From Meconema thalassinum (lineage: Eukaryota > Arthropoda > Insecta > Orthoptera > Tettigoniidae), in the NCBI GenBank assembly GCA_946902985.2, contig OX336397.1:188794813-188858812 (forward strand): 64,000 bases of DNA. Reading direction: 5' to 3'. Positions within the stretch are counted from its first letter, which is position 1; each line of letters starts with the position of its first letter. The notes beneath the pieces are model-generated. The model made no database searches. It saw only the letters and a list, made by a program, of their open reading frames with translations, and was not told the origin of the DNA. A program made the position numbers and the translations under genes. This document shows positions 9,811 to 21,036 of the stretch, piece after piece.

Positions 9811-12800
9811 GCTTCCTAGGTCTAAGTTATCTTATGTCCCTCTTCTCAATGAACAGCTATATGTATATGTCCTGTTAATTTTTAGTCGCAAATTCATTGA
9901 AGCGATGAAGTGTGTATGTTTGCTCTTCGGGTGTTAACTTAGAAAAGCACTTCATAACACAGTTGCAGTTTGGGCCAGTAGTTCTTTTTTTTGACAAACC
10001 TTCCCCCGCCAATTAACAAGCTCCTCAACTTAAACCTTCGCTGTGCGGATGGCATTCCTTTTGTATGATTCAGGATGTCTTCTCCTTTTCTTCACTTGGT
10101 TCCCATTATTGCTGTCTGTTTCACTGCTACTTGACATGCCCACCTAGGAAACTGATGCACGTTACTTTTCGAACACAGAACTCGGTAAACCTACGATTTA
10201 AAGAAAGACGGGGGCGATCCCGTAGAACGCAACTAGTGTGTTTCAGCCATTCCTGCTTTACAGCGCTTATAGAACTCGCACTGGATTGAGTGCAGGAACT
10301 TCTGAAGTTGTTTCTGCTCTCAGCCTGAAATCGAGTAGCCTGTATTGCATACAAGGAGCAACGTGACAGATGTACTATTTTCACACAACGTGTAACTACC
10401 CTCGCAGAATGCCACCATAATCTTAATTCAATTTAACAAAACGGTTGACTCAAGTAGTTTTTGCAATCAGCAATTCAAATACATTAACATAGGAAAGAAT
10501 TGTGAACGAATAGAATCGAACTATATAATGTCCGCTATTCTTATGGGAAAGTATCATTACTTACTGTTTGGTCCTTATCAGCCGAAAATTTTCGCATAGT
10601 AATATATATTCGTAGTTTAATTATGTTATTAACATGTTATCAGCTAAATTCATAATTTAACATCCGGTTCCATTACAAATTAGCATACAGCAGTCATAGA
10701 GCAGGATAATTACCAATGACAATTGCCACCCTGGAAAGGAACGAAGATGAGCCTACTTACCGGTTTTAGAGGTCCGGGTCACCCCCGCAGCAACATCACC
10801 TCCAGCTGACGTGTCCCAACAGAAGAGCTCCAAAGGAGTGGAAAGAAGATGGAGAAGGGGACAACACACACAGGCTATCGTACAGACACCCCCCAAAAAC
10901 CAACGGAACTGCCGTCGGCGAAATAATGCCACAACACAAGATTAAACATTTATAAATAAAAGGTTTAATATTAAAAATTTAAAGAACACCTCCACCAGAG
11001 AAAGAACATGCATCAGCCACCATAATTTACAATGAATGCAAGAGACCGCCAAACATGCTTGCTTGCAAGGCCCAAAAAAACTCAAATAAAAATAAAAATG
11101 TTAAAGCCCAAAGGTTAAAATAAAAATTACATGCATAACACAATGAGAAAGGGCTTGATAATTTGCAAGAGAATGCAATAGCGATCCGGCATGCGTAGAT
11201 CCCGGCCACGATGAAACGAGAAATAAAAAAAAAAAAATTAATCAAATTAAATAGTAGCAGAAAACCATTCATTAATTTGCATGATGGAGACAAACACAGG
11301 AACAATTACTAAAAACACAAGGTTGAACCGACAAGGTAAAATTAAAAAAAAAAAAACTTAAGTTAACACAACACGTTTGAGTTTCGCGGTGGACGCTTAG
11401 AGACTGACTTGAGACCAGAATGCATCTCTTCATAATAAAACAAAAGCAAGGCCACTAAAACGGGAGACCGCATGCCTGATCGAAACTACGGCAAACAATT
11501 AATTAAATTAAATTTAAACATCAGCAGAAGGAAATGGACGGAGGAAAGCATTACGTCTAAATACTATTACAACAGTGGAATGCAATGGATCATGAATAAA
11601 GTAAATTGAATACTATATCAATCCTAAGATTGGCAGAAGACAATAAGTAAAAATTTAAACGTAAAATAAACTAGAAATGTGTCTCCATAAGGTACGAAGA
11701 AAGAAAATAAAATTAAAATAAATCAGGAAACGTAATTAAAACAGAAATAAAATTAGGCCTATAAAACAAACGAGGAACAGAATTAAAATATTACTATAAG
11801 ATGATATCGGAGCTCCATAACAATAATAAACATCAAGAAAAATAATGTAACGTACCTTACATCCTTCACAGTGGATACACAATAAAAAAATAAAAAACCA
11901 ACACATTTTAAATAAAATAAAAAATGCGGCAGTATGTTGCCTTGAAAAAGCCCACACAGCACATGCCTCGTGTAGATGACAGCACTCGTTCGCATCCAGT
12001 TGCGATTAAATTTGCATATTTCCTCTTCACGGGGGAACGATGAAATAAATCTTATGTAGCACAGGCGTTCCCTTTTTCTTGAATAAGTATTCACATTTTG
12101 AAAAAGCTAGGGGCAAGGCCCCTAGCGCAACGGATAGATACTCTTGGACCAGCAGCCGGCTTGTTGTTTTCTTGACGACAGCTAAAGGACTCCACAAAAT
12201 GGCGGAGAATTATTGCGTGTCAAGTGCAGAACTGCCTTCATGTAAATAATATTGTCCAATCACGGACTGACACCTCAAACAACAATGTCATAAATAAGTA
12301 CATAATTTGGCGGTATCATGAATACACTAGCATTTGTTTCAAGACGAAGAATGTAATTGTCTTTCAATTATGTCATGCGTATAAAGAGTTTTATAAGGCG
12401 CAGCCCACACTACCTAGCGGAGAGAAAGGAACTACTTGACGTCTTTCCAAAGTCCGACAGCAGCTACCATCTCGTGGACACAGGCGGAACAGAGCGACGA
12501 GGCGGTCGTTTCAAATGAGTAAATACATGTTTGAAAAGTTGGGACGTGCACATGCACGTAACAACAATATAACCCGAATAACAAAGGCAAATACTATTCA
12601 TAGAACAATCTGCAATGTCACTCAAAAGTTATTGTATTTCTGATTTGTAATACAGAAGTCAGCTTGTAGGTAAACACTGTCAACAATTAAAAAAATGCAG
12701 CATAAAGACATTATGATTAATAAAACTTAAACGTAAACAAACCAGTAGTAGAACACACCTTAACAGTGTGTATAAAACTTCAGTTCTTGTAGATATTTCA

Positions 12801-12994
12801 TGCAATATATTGCAAGTGATACATTTCGTCATAAGGTAAAGATTCAAAAAATTCCGTAACAGCAGCGGTATCAAGAGTCTAAAATTAGACCTTAAATGCC
12901 ACATAGAGTTCGGTGCCCTAAAGACTAAATATTAAATAAAATTATAACATAAAATGCAAAAATCATTTAGACGACCACGTGTATTATCGGTTAA
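9811..12994. other. A-rich region without recognised genes
   Basis: From about 10740 to 12160 the plus strand is unusually A-rich, with many A-runs and AAATAAAATTAAAATAA-like strings. This produces hydrophobic spurious frames on the minus strand (11027-11305, 11736-12094). CCGGTTTTAGAGGTCCGGGTCACCC at 10760 and the T-poor, A-rich body could mark an old inserted element, but no coding motif or terminal repeat was recognised. 12160-12994 shows nothing. Confidence 0.4.
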
Positions 12995-13290
12995 CATTCT
13001 TGGCCTTCTCCTTGGAGGACTGATTTTGAATCCCTGCTCTGTCATGAAGCTTTAATTTTGGTCTAAGGGCCGGAATGGTGGGCTACACTCCCGAGGCAAA
13101 ACTCGGTAATTGTTTAGCGTGGTTTCCCACTTATCCTCGAAGTAAATCTCTGTCACGAAAACCAAGATTATAGGCCAAGGGGACCCAATGCGCTGACCAT
13201 GCGTTACCCCAATATCTGCAGGCCAAATGGATGGGCAGCGGTCGCTTGGTAGGCCTTGGCCCTCAATGGTCTGTAGTGCCAGAGATTATT
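12995..13290 (+). mobile_element. Possible SINE-like repeat
   Basis: Contains GTGGTTTCCCACTT, ATTATAGGCCAA, GCGCTGACCATGCGTTACC and AATGGATGGGCAGCGGTCG, in the order usual in arthropod SINE bodies (compare GTGGTTTCCCATTTT and AGGCCACA in the element at 49655). No clear B box and no target duplication found, so this is tentative. Confidence 0.3.
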
Positions 13291-14029
13291 TATTATACTC
13301 ATAGCAAATACCGGGATAGTTCCTAACTGAAGGACAAAACAACCTCCATTCCAATCCTCATTTGACTTACAAATACACACATCACTACAGCCATCGCAGT
13401 AACACATGTTGTCAGAAAAATTCCATCCACACTCATGTTCATGGGCTATATGAGCATGATATTGAAAATCTAAATTAATCAACCACAACCAAATCATTTA
13501 AGCTCATTTGACCTTATTACTAAGTTTCTGGATGATATCTCCAGCTGTTGTAACGTTACGCCACATGAAGGGTTAGCCAATGTATTTCTTTTTTAATTCA
13601 ATTCCCTAAAACGACCCCTGTTAATAACATTTGAAACATACGCATTCAGACTTTGATGGCGTTCATATTCATAATGTCCTTATCGTGGTTTGGATAGAAA
13701 ATGGAGTGCCATGGCCTCTTACAGAGATAGATGGAAGCCTGGTGTTTACGTATTGAGCTACTGTAGCTATGGAAACGACGGGCCTTGCCATTCCTTCATC
13801 AGTTTATTTTCTGACTATTAGCTTTTGCTCGAGTGCCAAAAGGCTCAAATCAGATGAATAAGAAAGACTATCGAAAATTCATATAACCAGCGGTTTTTTT
13901 CTGGGTCGTGAAGTATGTTTATGCAAAATTTGGTTGAGATTGGTGGGACGGTGACTTTTATAGAGAACAAATCCACATATTTATAGACTTTCACTTTTAT
14001 GTATATGATGTATCCCCATGTGATGTTCG
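13291..14029. other. No recognised feature
   Basis: Part of intron 2 of copy 1. A 97-codon minus-strand frame at 13204-13497 overlaps the SINE-like repeat and has no recognised motif. Confidence 0.4.
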
Positions 14030-14430
14030 GTAAAGATTGCGATGCGCATCGAAATTTTGGTATTTTTCCTTATATTTATAAAATATGTATGCCCATCTTT
14101 ACTTGACCGATACACACCCAAATTTTTGCGATTTAGAGTAGCACTAGATATGACATGTGTATCGGGATTTACCAGATATCCTATATAGGTCAAGTAAAGA
14201 CGGGGATACATATTATGTAAATATAAGCTGAAGTGCCAAAATTTTTATGTAGGTCAAGTAAAGATGGAGATACATATTTTGTAAATATAAGGTAATTGCG
14301 ATAATTTCGATGTGTATCGCGTTTCGAAGGGTTATTGTAAATGCCAATTCCTGTTTACGTTTCCCCATCCCAAAACCCGCTATTCCTCAGGAGTTTCCCG
14401 TAAGCTTACTAGAAAAATAAACCGTGTCAT
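14030..14430 (-). mobile_element. Hairpin-rich MITE-like repeat (second copy, inverse orientation)
   Basis: Holds an inverted repeat of about 40 bp: CTTATATTTATAAAATATGTATGCCCATCTTTACTTGACC near 14069-14108 pairs, with few mismatches, with GGTCAAGTAAAGATGGAGAT... near 14253-14292. Its right end (AATGCCAATTCCTGTTTACG...GTAAGCTTAC) is the reverse complement of the left end of the repeat at 7283. Confidence 0.65.
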
Positions 14431-14728
14431 TCGTGGCGTCATCATGTTCGCAATTTTGTATTAAGGGAATTTTATACGGACATGTATTGTGATCTGTACT
14501 ACACCTCTGTAAATGATACGCCTGTCAACTACTATTGTTGTAAATACATAAGCCTTACATTCATCATAACAAACATTCTATGCTTCAGGTATAGAACACT
14601 TACTAAATCTGCTGTTGATTATTCTGTGAACAGATACCTTTGGTACAGTAAGGTCGAACATGTGGATTGGGTATCAGTTCAGAGCACAGCTCACAAAGAA
14701 AGAGCCCTGTTCGGTAGCCAACTGCATC

Positions 14729-14945
14729 ACATGCTTTAACAATACTGTAATAGATCGCCAGGTGTAGCTACAGGGTGTACATCACATGCTATAACAAAAC
14801 TGTAATAGATCACCAGCTGTGGCTATATTGTGTACATCATATGCTATAACAATACTGTAATAGATCATCAGCTGTAGCTATAGGGTGTACATCACATGGT
14901 ATTACAATTTTCTCATAGATCACCAGCTGTAGCTATAGGGTATAC
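14729..14945. repeat. 55-bp tandem repeat, about 4 units
   Basis: Units begin CATGCTWTAACAATACTGTAATAGATC and end GGGTGTACATCA; four successive copies with increasing divergence. No coding content. Confidence 0.9.
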
Positions 14946-16190
14946 ATTCGCACATTCCTTTCTTTTCTTTGTGTAAAGCGTCTTTCTTTGATACTAAATG
15001 GAGGACAATTTTGTGAGAACAATTTCAGGAACTATCAGGGCCTGCAGAATTAACAACTAGTTCACAATAAACATTACATACTTTAATTTTATTTTTATTA
15101 AGTAATGCATTAGCACATTTTATTTTCTTCAGTTTCATATTCTAATTATTCTTTCATTTCTTATTTTCCCCATTGTCCTCTGTGCTGTTGTCAGAGGCTC
15201 ATCCAAAGATTTCTGCAACAATAACACTTGTTAATAACAAGTGATGTGTGGAGTGTACTTTAAAACAAGTGAATTCTCACCATGGTTAAGCATTCATTTA
15301 GTCTTAGGGCATAAAGTGCACTTGTAAATAATTAATAAGTTAAAGTCCAGGAAAAAGTCATTCTAAATAATTTGTTTTATTTTTATTATTGATATTAGGG
15401 CATGTTTTAAGGTTATTGCTTGGTAATGAGTAGCTTCTTCCTATGTTTGATGCTTGAGCAAATCAGATGCCATCAGAAGATTTCATTCCACTCTCTTTCA
15501 ATTAAATGTGGTCTGGTGTAACAAATTCCACAGAGGCTTACTTATCTTTGTATCAAAGTGTAGCCATAATTCAATTTGAGACTGTGGTAAACCATGCTAT
15601 TGAACCATGTTGTCCATAAATAGCAATCTCAGCTTAGTTCCTGTTCACAGATAAGTTAGCCCGTCCAGTGCGGCGTGCTAAGGAGACCTAGCGTTGAAAA
15701 ATACCGGTAAAGGTTTTCTTAAAAATAGAAGAACAATCAATGCTGAACCCTAAATACATTATAGAGTTTTAAATTATGGAAATTTTTCAGTTTGTATGGC
15801 CAAATAGTGTGTATCTCAAATAAAATTAAACCTTCCTCATACACCCCAGTGCAAGGAGCTGATGACCATGTCCGAATCCCCAAAATGAAGCAGAAACAAA
15901 AGAAGACTGCTAAATCCCTGTCATAGATTGGTATCAAGTTGCTTTAATATGACCTGTTCATCAGTAAGCCGTTGTAGCCCAGGCTCTTGGTTACTCATGA
16001 GCTGCCTCCACTACACTATAAGACCTAGGGGCCGCGCTTCTCATCACGTGACATCTTGCTTGCTGGTGACGTCACACGGAGGGAACATGCTGTCTCCATA
16101 AGGTAGTTGGCTTGCAACAGTAGAATGCATAGTTGCTGAAAGTCGCGCGTCTAGCTAGAATACCGTTGCACACTTGATTTCTTTTATCGT
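14946..16190. other. Intron sequence, no recognised feature
   Basis: AT-rich, no open frame with motifs. Around 16025-16085 the base composition rises (GGGGCCGCGCTTCTCATCACGTGACATC, TGACGTCA), which may be the promoter-like upstream part of the THAP/P-like pseudogene that follows. Confidence 0.35.
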
Positions 16191-17720
16191 GCCTTGTGGT
16201 TAACCTTGAATAAAAGCAGTAAATACAAAGCTAATTGTGCTTTCGCACATTGCACTCGCTGGGGAACCAAAACCGCCGGTTTTGGAGTTATGTATCACAG
16301 GTTTCCAAAAGGAGAGAGGAGCTCAGACGAGTGTGGGTGCTACGCTGTAAGCCAAATGATAAATTCAACCCCGATAACGCTCGAGTGTGTTCTATGCATC
16401 TCCGTCCAGGAGACTGTGATCGAGATTTGAGAAATGAACTTTTGAGATTACCACAGAGAAAAATATTGCGTGCGGATGCTGATCCGTCTATGACAGTTCC
16501 CGGCTCAAGCTACAGCCCATGCACCTTCACGGACCAAATTGCAGAACAGGTGTTTGTTTAATTATTGAATGTAAGAGTAATATCATTTGGTTCAATAAAT
16601 ATGTTGATCGGTATTTGAAGCAATCTGCTATCTCAAAGGAAGCTTCAGTACTTATTTGATGCAGCATAAAGAGGTGCGATTCTCTAGAATTCAATGTAAT
16701 TACGGTAGTCTTAGTATTTGTTATCTAACAATTTAGATTTCATTCTCGTACGTGCTGTAGAAATCATAAAATACAACTTTTATTTACACTCTACAGAACA
16801 CGTGAGGCAGAGAAAAGCGTCATAAAGCTAGGAGCGTGAGGAAACGGGCACTATCAACTTTGGAGACTTTGTCACCTAAAATCGGTAACTTGATCAGGGA
16901 ACTAACATTGAATCACAGCAAGATGACGAAAATATATAGATCCGAAAACGGGTCGAGGTTTTGGAAAATATAAATATATAGGACGAAAAGAAGCGGCTCT
17001 ATGAAAGCTTAAAACCCCAAACCCAAAACCCTTTCGGCGCAAATACACAGAGGTGCTTTTAGAAGGGAGATGGTAAAAGCTCTCTCCACTTGTATTACCG
17101 CAGGGCATATTCCATGTTTATTAGGAGGTAATAAGAGGGTGAAATGGTCTACAGAGGACATAGCAAATGCCCTCGCACTTAGATCATTTTCGAAAAAAGC
17201 ATACGAACAGTTGAGAAAACGCAACATACAACTCTACAGAAATAGATTAGGCAATTTAAGTGCAGACCTGGAATTCTGAGAGAGTACTTTGTTCAGCCAG
17301 TGCGCAAATTACAAGGATTCAGGTAAAATTGCAGTCTTGTCGTTTGTTGAAATGATTATTGACAGCCAAATATCCTACGATTCACCAGACGATCTCATAT
17401 TAGGGCCCCACAGTAACGCCCAGGTAGCTATGGTCCAAGGGCTCTTTGCTAAATGGAAGCAGCCCGCTTTTTATGACTTCGATGTGATAATGACTTCAGA
17501 GTTGTTACAAAACATTATTAGCCAGCTTGAGGGTTGTGGCATTCTCAGCACTCCAGTGGACAGTAACAGAAATGTGGGGGTTTTCTTTGATGTACCCCAT
17601 CTGTTGAAAGTGTTAAGAAATCACTTTCTAGATGAAGGTTTTGTGTTAGACGATGGTTCAAAACTTCAAAAGAAGACGATAGCAGACCTGTTAGAAACTC
17701 AAAAGTGTGCCCTATCAATA
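16190..17720 (+). pseudogene. THAP-domain, P-element-like transposase pseudogene (old copy)
   Basis: A THAP zinc-binding domain is visible across a frameshift near 16315: CAFAHC, then in the next frame RVCSMHLRPGD, giving the C-x-C...C-x2-H ligands. QRKILRADADPS follows, then a possible donor at GAACAG|GTGTTT. Further on, 17070-17279 encodes VKWSTEDIANALALRSFSKK, and 17289-17700 encodes AKWKQPAFYDFD, TSELLQNIISQLE and FFDVPHLLKVLRNHFLDEG. These are hallmarks of the RNase-H-like core of P-element/THAP9 transposases. Stops and frame changes near 17278 and elsewhere mean it is dead. A shorter relative sits in the same intron of duplication copy 2 (44440-45130), so it was present before the duplication. 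Confidence 0.85.
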
Positions 17721-19403
17721 ACAAACAAAAACAAAATGAGGCTCTCAGTTATATCCCAACATTTTTTCTGTCACTGCAATGATATTTTTTGTTTTTGTTT
17801 TTGTTTGACACTCAGACGAACCTGGGGTGCACTTATCTTATGTACTACATAGGTTATCATCCCCAACACACGTACATACACTTTCCTTCTTTTGAGGCTA
17901 ACACATACAAAGTTATACAAACAAAAAGTTGAAGATCGTTCTGCGAGATGAGTTTAGTGCACTCTATTGGCGAATATCCTTACTATATGATTACGCTGTT
18001 GAAAAAAACAGAACTGGAGATCAAATTGATCCCGGAACCAGCGATTAGTTTTATACTACATGGACGACGACTGAACGACTTCACATCTAAGGTATATTTC
18101 TATAAAACTCAAACGACAGAGAGTTGGAAGATTCGTTTTTTTTTTCAGAACACCTTCTAAATTATCCGAAGAGTTTAGGACGAAACAGACATTCCTGTAC
18201 GTTGAGGTAGAGGGTCCACAAGATCCTTTATAGCCCCTGTCGAAACCTAGACTAGCCCGTGAGACATGTGTGTTCCAGAGTGCGTCGTCATTTAGGGGCA
18301 GTTGAACTCGTAGTTCCACCCCTTCAAACAATAACTAACTAATATAACTAGAGTGGGTCGGATTTCAATTGTAAATCTAAATTAAGAGATCAGAAGTGTC
18401 CGAACACTCAATGAGGCTTGGGGTGACCTTCATTGCTTGCCCTGTCAATATGATGTTGGTCCTCCTCCCACCTTGATGCCTCCCTCCGCAGGTACCCATG
18501 GCTGTGAATATATTGATGGTCCACCCTTGAGAACAGCCTCCACTGGTAGCTGTGACTGTCAGTATCTTCATCATAGCCTCCAATGGTGCACACATATTTG
18601 ATGGTTAGGAGTTCTTCGTTTTTCTAGGAGGATGAGATGTGTGTAGGGGCAGATGACCTCGCAGTTCCGCCCCTTAAACAATAACAAAACAATGGAGATG
18701 TGTGAAGGTTTGGACTGGCACGAAGCCACCATTGAAAACACCCGAAAGATCTTCTTTGGTCGTATTTCTCAGCTTTCTATTGGACCACGGTCGGCATTAT
18801 CGTTTAGAGAAGCTCCTAAGCTGATGTCTATAAAAATATCCTTATTTAGTTCTCTATTATGCGTAATCATCTTGATAACCTCAATGGCTCATGTATTATG
18901 TATTACAAGTGAATTTATATGAAATGAGATTTAAAGTAGCTGCCACTGTACTTACAAATAAACCCTTATTTGTTTGTCTTTCACGTTAAATTACTCCCTA
19001 CGTTGGGTATCCTTGAGATCAAAATTGTTTCAAATAATCAACGCTTGGTAAGAGATTTCTAACACAAAATCTATCAACGTTGCTTGTCCTTATTAACGTT
19101 ATATGGTTACACTAAGTAACTGCATCCACGCCGAAAAGTTGCAACACACACTCAATGCTAGTGACAATATGCTAGGCCCACATTTTGTGAGTGTATTCTA
19201 ACTGAAATCCTGTTTGACAAAAACTGTTAGTTTTTTTTACCATATAGCCATAGACCAAATAAAACCATGAATGCTGGCTTGAGTTACCTTTAGTATGTTA
19301 TTTTATTCCTTAATTACTTTAGTGCAAGTTTACAAACCACCTTTAGGATATAATTCCACCTCCGCAAAGGAACATATATGTGAAACAAGTCATTTCTTTG
19401 CAG
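17721..19403. other. Intron 2 of copy 1, with two SINE-type tails
   Basis: GGGGCAGTTGAACTCGTAGTTCCACCCCTTCAAACAA (about 18294) and GGGGCAGATGACCTCGCAGTTCCGCCCCTTAAACAA (about 18645) are two related tails ending in A-rich tracts. The stretch between them (18390-18620) may be one insertion. From about 19120 the sequence matches 45160-45426 in copy 2 up to exon 3. No genes seen. Confidence 0.45.
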
Positions 19404-19505
19404 GACGATGCAGACCATCACACGGATATTAAGATTAAGGAATCTTCGATACCGGAAATTGATCCATGCATCAAAACAGAAACATCATCTTCAGATCTGA
19501 AAGAG
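19404..19505 (+). CDS. Zinc-finger gene, coding exon 3, copy 1
   Basis: A 34-codon phase-0 exon with acceptor TTCTTTGCAG and donor GAG|GTAGGT. The peptide carries TDIKIKESSIPEI and PCIKTETSSSDLKE; IKTE fits the SUMO-acceptor pattern and the Ser/Asp/Glu cluster behind it is typical of such sites. Compared with copy 2 (45427-45528), 11 residues change and 4 codons change silently. Confidence 0.8.
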
Positions 19506-19612
19506 GTAGGTATCTTCATGCTTATCTTCAAGACATATCTGTATTACCTAACAGCATTTTGGGATTAAGAGTTGTATTCTCACAATTAAGTTGATGACAA
19601 TTGGAAGCGTTT

Positions 19613-19915
19613 GGCTGTTAGTACCTGCTCTAATCTCCTTTGCAAACTGTGTGCTCCCGTACACTAGCAGACACATACTTCTTAGAGTTACTAGCTGCTC
19701 TAATCTCCTTTGCAAACTGTGTGCTCCCGTACACTAGCAGACACATAATTCTTATAGTTACTATCATGCTCTAATCTCCTTTGCAAACTGTGTACTCCCA
19801 TACTCTAGCAGACACATAATTCGTAGAGTTACTGGCTGCTCTAATCTCCTTTGCAAACTGTGTGTTCCCGTACTCTAGCAGACACATAATTCTTAGAATT
19901 ACTGGCATGCTCTAC
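19613..19915. repeat. Intronic 70-bp minisatellite, about 4 units (copy 1)
   Basis: Units contain GCTCTAATCTCCTTTGCAAA, CTGTGTGCTCCCGTACACTA and GCAGACACATAATTCTTAGA. The same array stands at the same place in copy 2 (45645-46215) with about eight units, so unit number has changed since the duplication. Confidence 0.95.
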
Positions 19916-20441
19916 AATAGACTCCCCTTAGAGGCATTTAATTAAATCAATGTTCTTATTGAACATTAAAATATAAATCTGCAGTGAATTATGAAGAAAT
20001 GCGTGATATAATAATCTGAATGTTGATTGATTTATGCCTTCATTCTCCAAAATTATGCTCGTATGGGCAGTCTAGTAGCTTGTTACTCAATGATATGTGC
20101 ACTTGTTGGACCGTAGGACCTGTTATGGTATATTGTATTGTTGTCCCTCTCTTATGGTCTTACGGCTAAAAGAATTAAAAGTAAAAGTTCATTTGTCCTC
20201 AATCCTTAAAACTATTACTTCCATTAGGGCATTGATATTATCATTTTAATTCGCTGTAAATTTAATGTGGTCTCTAAAAGTGTATTATTAGTTTCAGAAA
20301 TGGTGATTATAACCGCTTATCCGTATAAAGTTTATCTCTAGCACTAGGATGTGATGGACGGTAGAAAGTCATGCAGCGAATATATCTTCACTTACACAGA
20401 GCAGTGCTGTACAATTACATGGATTGTCATTTGTGTAATAG
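19916..20441. other. Intron 3 of copy 1
   Basis: Collinear with 46216-46740 of copy 2 (for example GAACGTAAAAGTTCATTTGTCC and GTACAATTACATGG). No gene. A 114-codon frame seen only in copy 2 (46326-46670) is broken here, which argues against it being coding. Confidence 0.6.
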
Positions 20442-20739
20442 CATGACGAATAGAAGGACCTAGTGTGAGGACTCCGCCATTATAGCACGGTAGTTTGTGG
20501 TCCCGCCGCTACAAGCACTGCAAGCGATAATGTCCAACAACGTGTCCTGTTGTTGGGTCGAGCCGGGTCTTAGAAAAGTGCGCGAGAAGTTACTGTGTGA
20601 GATATTTGTGTGAATTAAATTGAATTTTCTTTGCATTCAGTTCTTAAATTCAGTTCATTGTGTCTTGTGTACATCAGCGTTTTGTGTTGTGAACTTCAAA
20701 CATATTTCTTATGCGGCTTTGTTAATTTAATAGTTCAAC

Positions 20740-21036
20740 ATGCCGTACTGGTTTTTGCCTGGCTGTAAGTCAGGATATGGTAGAGTAGTTGACGATATAC
20801 GATCTTTTTCACCACCGAAGAATACAAATCAATTTGAAAAATGGGCCAGAGCTATTCCACGAAAGGATACGGAGTTAACGCGAAGTATTAGAATTTGTCA
20901 AATTCATTTCTCTGATGATTTGATAGTAAAATCAGGTAATTTTATAGTGAATGGTGAAGAAGTGGAAATCTCTCATGTGTGGTGGAAGTTACGACCTGGA
21001 GCAGTGCCTCATTTTCCCCCTAATTTACCGAAGTAG
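20740..21036 (+). pseudogene. THAP domain of the P-like transposase, one zinc ligand lost
   Basis: A 98-residue open frame begins MPYWFLPGCKSGYG. THAP domains begin with a Cys about four residues before the second Cys (C9); here that place is Trp4/Phe5. TGG could derive from a Cys codon by one base. The remaining ligands are visible (C53-x2-H56 in RICQIHF), as are Trp35 and the closing AVPHFPP motif (AVPxxF class). The domain normally binds the element's subterminal DNA. The frame stops at 21034-21036; the downstream coiled-coil region is in the next frame, so a one-base change separates them. Loss of a zinc ligand suggests the protein no longer folds or binds DNA normally. Confidence 0.8.

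Noticed and set aside
11027..12094. Hydrophobic minus-strand frames resembling membrane proteins
   Set aside because: They are the complement of A-rich sequence, which gives Phe/Leu/Ile-rich translations by composition alone.
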